Below are positions 7,086-12,810 of a stretch of 12,810 bases of DNA, piece by piece. The notes beneath the pieces are model-generated. The model was not told the DNA's origin. It worked only from the letters and a program-made list of their open reading frames with translations, and made no database searches. The translations under genes were made by a program, and so were the position numbers. Source of the stretch: Phycisphaerae bacterium. Its GTDB lineage: Bacteria > Planctomycetota > Phycisphaerae > SM23-33. Position 1 is the stretch's first letter; each line of letters begins with the position of its first letter. The DNA lies in the NCBI GenBank assembly GCA_022866005.1, contig JALHTV010000246.1, positions 1 to 12,810 on the forward strand, given 5' to 3'.

Positions 7086-8019
7086 GTCCTTGCCTTTCGG
7101 TGATGGCCAGGTACAGCTCCTCAAGACCGGTGCGGGTCTCCTCAATCAGCGCCACGCCCACCCCCGCAGCCACCAGGGCGGCGTTCAGCCGGGCCAGCTC
7201 CGCGTCCGTTCCCTCCAGCAGCAGCCGCACGCGCGGCCCCTCCACCTGTTCCACGGACGCCGTCGGCCAGGATTGCAGCACGGTCCTGGCGGCCTGGGGA
7301 TCGGTCGTCAGGAGCAGGCTGATCCGGCGCTTGGGCATGATCTTGCGGACGATCTCGGACATCTCCCCGGCTGCCAGAAACCTCCCGTAGTGCATGATGC
7401 CCACGCTGTTGCACACGTCGGACAGCTCGCCGAGGATGTGGGAGGAGATGATGATCGTCGTGCCCTGGGCGTTCACCTCTCGAAGCACGTCGAACAGTTG
7501 CTTGCGGGCCAGCGGGTCCAGCCCCGAGGCCGGCTCATCCAGCAGCAACAGCTTCGGCCGGTGGATCAGCGCCCGCCCCAGCCCCAGGCGCTGCACCATG
7601 CCGCGGGACAGGCCCTTGGCCAGGCTGTGGGCCTTTTCCTCCAGGCCGATGACCTTCAGCATCTCATCCGCGCGGCCGGTGCGCGTCTTGCGGTCCAGCC
7701 CGTGAGCCAAGCCAAAGTACAGCAGCGTCTCCCGCGTGGTCAGGTAGTCGTAGAGCTGGAAGAAATCGGGCATGAACCCGATGACGCCGCGGTAACTCAC
7801 CGGGTCATCCCAGATGTCTTTCCCGCGGAACACCGCCCGCCCGGCCGTGGGCTCCAACGCCGTCGCCAGCATTCGCAGCAGGGTCGTCTTGCCGGCCCCG
7901 TTGGGGCCGACCAGGCCGAAGATGTCCCCTTCTCGAATGCCCAGGTCCACGTCGTTGACGGCGACGACTTCGTAGTACTCTTTCCGCAGGGTGACCAGCG
8001 AAAGGAATTCAGTGTCCAT
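7069..8019 (-). CDS. ABC transporter ATP-binding protein (ABC-2 partner)
   Basis: This is a cytoplasmic ATPase of 316 residues. Walker A GPNGAGKTT is at 38-46, the signature LSRGMVQRL at 137-145 (the LSxGMxQR form typical of NatA/CcmA-like ATPases that pair with ABC-2 permeases), Walker B LLLLDE at 157-162 with D-loop SGLD, and switch His194. At the Q-loop the protein reads GFMPDFFQLYD, with Asp85 where most ABC ATPases have Gln; I recall MPDFF-type loops in a subgroup of this family, so this need not mean inactivity. A C-terminal extension of about 90 residues ends in the usual LEELYLAIT helix. The gene follows a small lipoprotein gene by 57 bases and overlaps the permease gene by 17. An AGGA lies about 9 bases before the start. 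Confidence 0.93.
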   Translation of the reverse strand: MDTEFLSLVTLRKEYYEVVAVNDVDLGIREGDIFGLVGPNGAGKTTLLRMLATALEPTAGRAVFRGKDIWDDPVSYRGVIGFMPDFFQLYDYLTTRETLLYFGLAHGLDRKTRTGRADEMLKVIGLEEKAHSLAKGLSRGMVQRLGLGRALIHRPKLLLLDEPASGLDPLARKQLFDVLREVNAQGTTIIISSHILGELSDVCNSVGIMHYGRFLAAGEMSEIVRKIMPKRRISLLLTTDPQAARTVLQSWPTASVEQVEGPRVRLLLEGTDAELARLNAALVAAGVGVALIEETRTGLEELYLAITERQGHAAAS

Positions 8020-8076
8020 CGTGTCGTCCTGCCTGGGTTCGCTGCTCCCGGGGCGCGGGGCCGCGTCGCGGGGCAG

Positions 8077-8592
8077 TCATTTCGTCGCTTGGGCGCGCAC
8101 GGCGTTGTCGATGTCAGTCAGCAGTTGCTGCTCCAGGGCGCGGTCGCGGCGCTCGGTGATCCAGCTTTCGTTCTGCTCCGCAGTCGTCGCGGCCTCCAGC
8201 TCGGCGGGGGTCTGGTGCGGCGGACCGTCATACACGCCCGCCGGCCAGGCCAACTGCCGCGCCGCCACGGAGGCCTGCCGCTGGATGGTCACCAGAGCAT
8301 ACGCGGTGACCGTCCCGTCCATTTTGCGAAGCCACACCGCGGCGACTTGGCGACCTTCTTTTCCGCCCAACACCCTGCCCATCAAGGGCTTGGGCGCCGA
8401 CTCGATCAACCCGCCGTCGGCATCGGCTGAGGCCACCGTGAAGTACTGGCCCATGACCGTCCGAGCGGCGTCGAACGCCTGGGTGTAGTTCACCGTGCCC
8501 AGCGATCGCTTCGCACCGACCTCCGCGCCCGCGCAGCCTGCCAGGATCGACACACCGGCGGCCGCCACCACAAGCATACCTCTGGTCGTCAT
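8077..8592 (-). CDS. Small putative lipoprotein of unknown function
   Basis: This 171-residue protein has a signal peptide and a perfect lipobox LAGC with the lipidated cysteine at residue 20, followed by Ala-Gly, with no inner-membrane retention Asp at +2. After it comes a small alpha/beta region (YTQAFDAARTVMGQYF, then GGLIESAPKPL and a strand-rich part to about 120), which has the look of short planctomycete lipoproteins that pair a helix with a beta sheet. The C-terminal third is charged and helical (about 130-170). I do not recognise a named family. It lies 36 bases after guaB and 57 before the ABC ATPase, so it may be an accessory lipoprotein of the transporter. GGGAG shortly before the ATG supports the start. 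Confidence 0.78.
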   Translation of the reverse strand: MTTRGMLVVAAAGVSILAGCAGAEVGAKRSLGTVNYTQAFDAARTVMGQYFTVASADADGGLIESAPKPLMGRVLGGKEGRQVAAVWLRKMDGTVTAYALVTIQRQASVAARQLAWPAGVYDGPPHQTPAELEAATTAEQNESWITERRDRALEQQLLTDIDNAVRAQATK

Positions 8593-8628
8593 ACCCGTTC
8601 TCCCGTCACTCCGTGGCCGGCGGCTGGG

Positions 8629-10095
8629 CTACTCCTCGCCGCGCTCCCACAGGGTGTAGTTTGGCGCTTCCTGCGTGATAAGGATGACGTGGGGGTGGCT
8701 TTCGGCCAGCGACGCCACGGACACGCGGACGAAGACGGCCTTGCTCCGCAGCTCCTCGATCGTCGCCGTGCCGCAGTAGCCCATGCCGGCCCGCAGCCCA
8801 CCCACCATCTGATAGACGAAATCGCTCAACGGTCCACGATAAGGCACGCGCCCCTCGACGCCCTCGGGCACCAGCTTCTCGCGACTGGCGGCGCCCTTCT
8901 GGCCGTAGCGGTCCGAGCCGGAGACCATCGCCCCCAGCGAGCCCATACCGCGATAGACCTTGAACCGCCGGCCCTTGTAGATGATTGTCTGCCCGGGCGA
9001 CTCATCCAGCCCGGCGAACAGACTGCCCATCATCACCGCCGAGGCCCCGGCGGCGATGGCCTTGGTGATGTCACCGCTGTGGCGGATGCCGCCGTCGGCG
9101 ACGATCGAGATGCCCTTGGCGTCGGCGACCTTGGCGCATTCGCGGATGGCTGTGATCTGCGGGACGCCCACGCCGCTGATGACGCGGGTGGTGCAGATGG
9201 ATCCCGGCCCGATGCCCACCTTCAGCCCGTCGGCCCCGGCGGCGATGAGGTCTTTGGCGGCCTCGGCCGTGGCGATGTTACCGGCGATCACGTCGATGGT
9301 GTGGCGGCCCTTGACGGCCTCGATGGTCTGCATCACGTGGTCGCTGTGCCCGTGGGCGGTATCCACGACGATCACGTCCACGCCGTGGCGGATGAGGGCG
9401 TCGATCCGGTCATCCTCGTGCACGCCGACGGCCGCTCCCACGCGGAGCCGCCCGCGGGCGTCCTTACAGGCGCGGGGGTATTGGCGCATCTTGTCGATGT
9501 CGCGCATCGTGATCAGCCCGGCGAGCTTGCCGGCCTTGTCCACCAGCAGCAGCTTCTCCACCTTGGCGCGGTTGAGTATCTCGGCGGCCTGGTCCAGCGA
9601 GGTCTCCGGCGGCGCCGTGACCAGGTTGGCGTGGGTCATCACGTTCTCGATCCGCTCCTCGCCGTGGAGGAACTTCATGTCGCGCCTCGTGAGGATGCCC
9701 ACCAGCTTGCCGCCGTCTCCGACAATGGGGATGCCGGAGATGTTATGGTCCTCCATGAGCCGCTGCGCCTGGGCCGTCGAGCCCGAGGGGGACAGCGTGA
9801 CCGGATCCGTGATGATGCCGTTCTCGCTGCGCTTGACCTTCTCCACCTCGCGGGCCTGGGCCTCGATGGAGAGGTTCTTGTGAATCACGCCCAGCCCCCC
9901 CTCCTGCGCCAGCGCGATGGCCAGGGCGCTCTCGGTCACCGTGTCCATCGGGGCCGACAGCAGCGGGATGTTCAACCGGATGGTTCGCGTCAGGTGCGTT
10001 GAGGTATCCACGTCCCGCGGCACCACCGAGCTTCGGGCCGGGACCAGCAGGACGTCGTCAAACGTGATACCTTCACCGACCAGCTTATCTTTCAT
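8629..10095 (-). CDS. guaB: IMP dehydrogenase
   Basis: This 488-residue enzyme oxidises IMP to XMP with NAD, the committed step to guanine nucleotides, in the cytoplasm. The N-terminus LVGEGITFDDVLLVPARSSVV is typical of bacterial GuaB. Two CBS domains (about 95-210) interrupt the barrel. The catalytic loop GIGPGSICTTR places the nucleophile at Cys301 (E. coli Cys305), DGGIRHSGDITKAIAAGA binds the phosphate, and the flap carries SDRYGQ with the Arg396-Tyr397 dyad. Length is as in E. coli. The frame stays open upstream to 10323 inside bioF, but similarity begins at the ATG at 10095, preceded by AGGAGG. It is divergent from bioF and appears to lead a transcript that continues into the lipoprotein and ABC-2 genes. 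Confidence 0.98.
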   Translation of the reverse strand: MKDKLVGEGITFDDVLLVPARSSVVPRDVDTSTHLTRTIRLNIPLLSAPMDTVTESALAIALAQEGGLGVIHKNLSIEAQAREVEKVKRSENGIITDPVTLSPSGSTAQAQRLMEDHNISGIPIVGDGGKLVGILTRRDMKFLHGEERIENVMTHANLVTAPPETSLDQAAEILNRAKVEKLLLVDKAGKLAGLITMRDIDKMRQYPRACKDARGRLRVGAAVGVHEDDRIDALIRHGVDVIVVDTAHGHSDHVMQTIEAVKGRHTIDVIAGNIATAEAAKDLIAAGADGLKVGIGPGSICTTRVISGVGVPQITAIRECAKVADAKGISIVADGGIRHSGDITKAIAAGASAVMMGSLFAGLDESPGQTIIYKGRRFKVYRGMGSLGAMVSGSDRYGQKGAASREKLVPEGVEGRVPYRGPLSDFVYQMVGGLRAGMGYCGTATIEELRSKAVFVRVSVASLAESHPHVILITQEAPNYTLWERGEE

Positions 10096-10107
10096 GGTGA
10101 TGTGCTG

Positions 10108-10113
10108 CCTCCT
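10108..10113 (-). promoter_or_regulatory. Ribosome binding site of guaB
   Basis: AGGAGG on the minus strand, 12 bases before the ATG at 10095. The spacing is a little long but it supports this start over upstream in-frame codons. Confidence 0.7.
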
Positions 10114-10127
10114 GTTCCCATTGGACT

Positions 10128-10157
10128 GATATAACCGCTCCGTCCTGTTGACTGCAA
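10128..10157 (-). promoter_or_regulatory. Candidate guaB promoter
   Basis: On the minus strand TTGCAG (10152-10157) and TTATAT (10129-10134) or TATATC (10128-10133) are 17 or 18 bases apart. This is a fair -35/-10 pair that gives a leader of about 25 bases. It is the only AT-rich spot in the 88-base divergent gap and its -35 overlaps that proposed for bioF. Confidence 0.4.
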
Positions 10158-10176
10158 GGGGCGGCGGCGGAAAAAT
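10148..10176 (+). promoter_or_regulatory. Candidate bioF promoter
   Basis: TTGACT (10148-10153) and AAAAAT (10171-10176) are spaced by 17 bases. The predicted start of transcription falls at about 10183, right at the proposed GTG start codon of bioF. The -10 is a weak match, so this is tentative. Confidence 0.3.
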
Positions 10177-10183
10177 TGACCCC

Positions 10184-11350
10184 GTGGATACCTGGCAGGA
10201 CATGGCCCAGGCCCTGGAGGCCCTGGTCGCGGCGGACCTGCTCCGCCGGCCGGTGGTGGTGGACTCGGCCGTCGGACCGAAGGTCACCGTGGACGGGCGA
10301 GACGTTATCTGCTTGGGCAGCAACGACTACCTGTCGCTGGCGGCCGATCCGGCGGTGCGCGACTCGGCCGCGGGGGCTGTGGAGAAATGGGGCGTGGGCG
10401 CGGGGGCGTCGCGGCTGATCAGCGGGACCACCCGCCTGCACGCCCAGCTAGAGCAGGCCCTGGCGGCCTTTAAGGGCACGGCCGCCGCGGTGGTCACCAC
10501 GACCGGATGGATGGCCAACCACGCCGCCCTGGCGGCCCTGGCCGGGGCGGGCGACCTGGTCGTGTGCGACAAGCTCAACCACGCCAGCATCCTCGACGCC
10601 GCGGCGGCCTGCGGGGCGACGATGCGGACCTTCGGCCACCGCGACACCGTGCGGCTGAACAAGCTGCTGGACCGCTTGCGCGGCCGATACCGGCGGTGCG
10701 TGATCGCCACCGACTCGCTGTTCTCAATGGACGGCGACCTCGCTGCTCTTACGGAGCTGGTGGTGCTGAAGCGCCGCTACGACGCCCTGCTGATGATCGA
10801 CGAGGCCCACGCCACCGGCGTGCTCGGTGAAAACGGCCGCGGGGCGGCGGAGCTATTGGGCGTGGAGGAGCACATCGACGTCACCGTCGGCACGCTGTCC
10901 AAGGCCCTGGGCGCCTTGGGCGGGTTCGTGGCCGGGCCCCAAGAGCTGATCGATACGATCACCAATACGGCCCGCGCCTACATCTATACCACCGCCCTGC
11001 CGCCGGCCCTGTGCGCCGCGGCCGCTGAGGCGCTGCGGATCGTCCAGACCCAGCCCCAGCGGAGGCGGCGCCTGCTGGAACTGGCGGGGGGTCTGCGCGA
11101 GCGGCTGCGGGCGGCGGGCTTCGACACGGGCGACTCGGTGAGTCAGATCATTCCCATCATGATCGGCTCACCCGCCGAGGCGCTGCGGATCAGTCGCAGG
11201 CTGCTGGAGGCGGGCTTCCTGGTCCCCGCCATCCGCCCGCCGACCGTCCCGCGCGGGGCGAGCCGACTGCGCGTCAGCCTGTGTGCAGCCCACCAAGCCA
11301 GCGACCTGGAACGCTTCGTCGCCGCGCTGGCTGAGGCCGCGCGAGGTTAG
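10184..11350 (+). CDS. bioF: 8-amino-7-oxononanoate synthase (biotin synthesis)
   Basis: This PLP-dependent enzyme condenses a pimeloyl thioester with L-alanine to give 8-amino-7-oxononanoate, an early step of biotin synthesis. It has 388 residues (E. coli BioF 384). Visible family marks are SNDYLSLA, GVGAGASRLISGTT, the DEAHATGVLGENGRG segment, the PLP-binding lysine in GTLSKALGALGG (Lys240) and the BioF-like C-terminal VPAIRPPTVPRGASRLRVSL. The last motif separates it from 2-amino-3-ketobutyrate ligase and 5-aminolevulinate synthase, which are close relatives. I chose GTG at 10184 because DTWQDMAQALEALVAADLLRR aligns with the start of E. coli BioF; TTG at 10148 would add an unlike Gly-rich stretch, and ATG at 10202 would cut the first helix. 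No clear ribosome binding site precedes it. No other bio genes are in the window. Its stop overlaps that of the convergent GH4 gene. Confidence 0.92.
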   Translation: MDTWQDMAQALEALVAADLLRRPVVVDSAVGPKVTVDGRDVICLGSNDYLSLAADPAVRDSAAGAVEKWGVGAGASRLISGTTRLHAQLEQALAAFKGTAAAVVTTTGWMANHAALAALAGAGDLVVCDKLNHASILDAAAACGATMRTFGHRDTVRLNKLLDRLRGRYRRCVIATDSLFSMDGDLAALTELVVLKRRYDALLMIDEAHATGVLGENGRGAAELLGVEEHIDVTVGTLSKALGALGGFVAGPQELIDTITNTARAYIYTTALPPALCAAAAEALRIVQTQPQRRRRLLELAGGLRERLRAAGFDTGDSVSQIIPIMIGSPAEALRISRRLLEAGFLVPAIRPPTVPRGASRLRVSLCAAHQASDLERFVAALAEAARG

Positions 11351-12738
11351 CCTTTTTTGCGGCGCTGTCCGCGGCGTTTCTTTGGCCCGAAGAACTGCGG
11401 CAGGTACTGGCGGTTGGCCTTCAGCAGCTTGTCGGTCAATTCGCCGGCGGCGTCCTTGTTGGCCAGCATCGGCGAGACGGTCATCGCCGCTACCACCCTC
11501 TCGCGGTCGCCGCGCAGGGCGGCCTCGACGGCGAGTTCCTGCTCGTCCACGATCGTCTGCATCCAGCCCACCAGCCCCGCCGGCACCGGCCCGCTGGGTT
11601 CGGGATGGATGCCCCGCGAGTCGATGCGGGCGTGGGTCTCGACGATCACGTCGGTGGGCAGATTGCTGACCTGCCCGGCGTTCGGCATGGCGACGATCTG
11701 GCGAGCGGTGCAGCCGGCCAGCAGCGCCTCGGTGATCCGGGACAGGCCCTCGGGGGAGGGACGGAATTCCCCCATCGGCCGCCGCCCGGCGACGATGTCC
11801 GCAATCTCCCGCCGCCTCTTGGCCTTGCCCTCTTCCCGCATGGGCAGCACGCCCTTGCGTCGCACACGGTGCCGCCGCAGGGTGGCGGGGTCGTTGCAGT
11901 AGAACGGGAAGTTCTCCGCCACGTGCGGGGCGCCGCCCACGGGAAAGCAGCCGAACCGCTCGAACAGCTCGAAGTTCAGGTAATAGTCCAGCCCCTTGCC
12001 GGCGGTGATGGCCTCGATCTGGTCATCCGTGGTCCCGGTCTCCACCGGGCCGGTCTTGGCGGCCTCGTAGGCCAGGTACTTCGCCAGGCTCAGGCCCCCC
12101 TCGGCCGGCCGACCTTTGACGGTGAGGCCCTTCATCCACGAGCCGTGGTTCACGCCCACGCTCACGGCGTCGATGTCCGCCGGGCTGACGCCAAGGTACT
12201 TGGCCAGGAAGAAAACCGTGCCGACGTAGTTGTGGCACAGGCCGACGCACTTGATCGAAGACACCTTCGTCACCGTCCGCGTCAGTTGCGACAGCGGGTT
12301 GGTCACGTGGACCATCCAGGCCTGGGGGCACAGCTTCTCCATCATGCGGGCGAAGCCCACGAACACCGGCACGTTCCGCAGCGTCCGGCTGATGCCGCCC
12401 GGGCCGACTGTGTCACCGACGGTGTGGTACACGCCGAACTGCTCGGGGAGAGTGTAGTCCCAGTGCATGGCCTGGAACGCCCCGGTGGAGATGGACGCAC
12501 AGACCAGGTCCGCCCCCGCCAGGGCGGCCCGGTGGCCGGCCACGCGCACCTTCCACCCCGTGCCGATCTTGTCCGCAGCCATCCGGCAGTAGGCTAGCAG
12601 CAGCTTGGCCGCCTGGGGGTCGATGTCCACCAGCACCAGCTCGCTGCGTTTGAGCCCCGGCCGGAGGAACAGGTCCTTGGCCAGCGTGGGCGTCCACAGG
12701 CAACTGCCCCCGCCGATCAAGACGATGCGGAATCCCAT
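11347..12738 (-). CDS. Family GH4 glycosidase (alpha-galactosidase/glucuronidase-like)
   Basis: This 463-residue protein belongs to glycoside hydrolase family 4, whose members cleave glycosides by an NAD- and divalent-metal-dependent redox and elimination mechanism. The N-terminal Rossmann motif is IVLIGGGSCLWTP (5-17) with LVDID ending at Asp40. GDTVGPGGISRTLRNVP (109-124) and VTNPLSQLT are family-typical. The metal site is marked by GLCHN (Cys168-His169) and GVNHGSW (His198), with spacing as in characterised GH4 enzymes. The Cys-His form favours the alpha-galactosidase or alpha-glucuronidase side over 6-phospho-glycosidases, but CHN is not a form I can tie to a substrate. There is no signal peptide, so it is cytoplasmic. 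The tail PKKRRGQRRKKG is strongly basic and unusual. The ATG at 12738 is chosen for the Rossmann start and AGGAG 6 bases before it. Confidence 0.9.
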   Translation of the reverse strand: MGFRIVLIGGGSCLWTPTLAKDLFLRPGLKRSELVLVDIDPQAAKLLLAYCRMAADKIGTGWKVRVAGHRAALAGADLVCASISTGAFQAMHWDYTLPEQFGVYHTVGDTVGPGGISRTLRNVPVFVGFARMMEKLCPQAWMVHVTNPLSQLTRTVTKVSSIKCVGLCHNYVGTVFFLAKYLGVSPADIDAVSVGVNHGSWMKGLTVKGRPAEGGLSLAKYLAYEAAKTGPVETGTTDDQIEAITAGKGLDYYLNFELFERFGCFPVGGAPHVAENFPFYCNDPATLRRHRVRRKGVLPMREEGKAKRRREIADIVAGRRPMGEFRPSPEGLSRITEALLAGCTARQIVAMPNAGQVSNLPTDVIVETHARIDSRGIHPEPSGPVPAGLVGWMQTIVDEQELAVEAALRGDRERVVAAMTVSPMLANKDAAGELTDKLLKANRQYLPQFFGPKKRRGQRRKKG

Positions 12739-12744
12739 GACGTT

Positions 12745-12749
12745 CTCCT
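12745..12749 (-). promoter_or_regulatory. Ribosome binding site of the GH4 gene
   Basis: AGGAG on the minus strand with a 6-base spacer before the ATG at 12738. It decides this start over an in-frame ATG at 12789. Confidence 0.75.
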
Positions 12750-12790
12750 GGCCGCCGCTCGGTGACACCGGCGTGCGTCGCAAAGACACG

Positions 12791-12796
12791 TTTATA
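12791..12796 (-). promoter_or_regulatory. Possible -10 element of the GH4 gene
   Basis: The minus strand reads TATAAA about 50 bases before the GH4 start, which stands out in GC-rich sequence. The matching -35 would lie beyond the window edge, so it cannot be tested here. Confidence 0.3.
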
Positions 12797-12810
12797 GGGC
12801 GCGGAGCAGA

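Noticed and set aside
8054..8074. Direct repeat CGCGGGGC twice, 13 bases apart
   Set aside because: A GC-rich octamer between two closely spaced genes; probably chance, with no sign of an operator or array.
7084..8430. Open frame on the plus strand opposite the ABC ATPase and lipoprotein
   Set aside because: Low-complexity antisense composition crossing two real genes; no motif or ribosome binding site.
8689..10002. Open frame on the plus strand opposite guaB
   Set aside because: Antisense shadow of a clear IMP dehydrogenase; its composition is biased to His, Asp, Gly and Val and matches nothing.
10096..10323. N-terminal extension of guaB into bioF
   Set aside because: The added 76 residues are unlike IMP dehydrogenase and lie antisense to bioF; AGGAGG supports the ATG at 10095.

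Overview
The window is about 12.8 kb of GC-rich bacterial DNA, densely packed with protein-coding genes. I see no tRNA, rRNA, CRISPR array or insertion sequence. Two short lipoproteins with clear lipoboxes, good Shine-Dalgarno sequences, an exporter with a large extracytoplasmic insert and GC-rich genes punctuated by AT-rich promoters point to a Gram-negative-type bacterium. The style of the lipoproteins and ABC modules resembles Planctomycetota (perhaps Phycisphaerae), but that placement is an impression, not a proof.

Left part (1-4536). A plus-strand pair enters from the left edge: a nucleotidyltransferase-family protein (5' end cut off) and a B12-binding-type radical SAM enzyme, translationally coupled through an ATGA overlap. 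Facing them on the minus strand is a fused ABC exporter of the MsbA type whose 3' end overlaps the radical SAM coding sequence by 44 bases. Such a trio is typical of surface-polysaccharide or modified-peptide loci; what it makes here cannot be told from the window.

Middle part (4537-10095). All genes are on the minus strand. In transcription order they are guaB (IMP dehydrogenase), a small lipoprotein, an ABC ATPase and its ABC-2 type membrane partner. They are spaced 36 and 57 bases apart and then overlap by 17, which suggests one transcript from the guaB promoter. Further downstream, behind its own extended -10 promoter, is a second lipoprotein of unknown role with weak thioredoxin-like character.

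Right part (10096-12810). A short divergent promoter region separates guaB from bioF (8-amino-7-oxononanoate synthase, biotin synthesis), which runs on the plus strand. bioF ends stop codon against stop codon with a minus-strand family GH4 glycosidase that has an NAD-binding site, the Cys/His metal-site motifs and an unusual polybasic tail.

Most of the window is ordinary chromosome. The parts worth a second look are the nucleotidyltransferase/radical SAM/exporter corner, the two tail-to-tail coding overlaps, the extracytoplasmic insert of the exporter and the thioredoxin-like lipoprotein. I did not find convincing evidence of a wholly new system.
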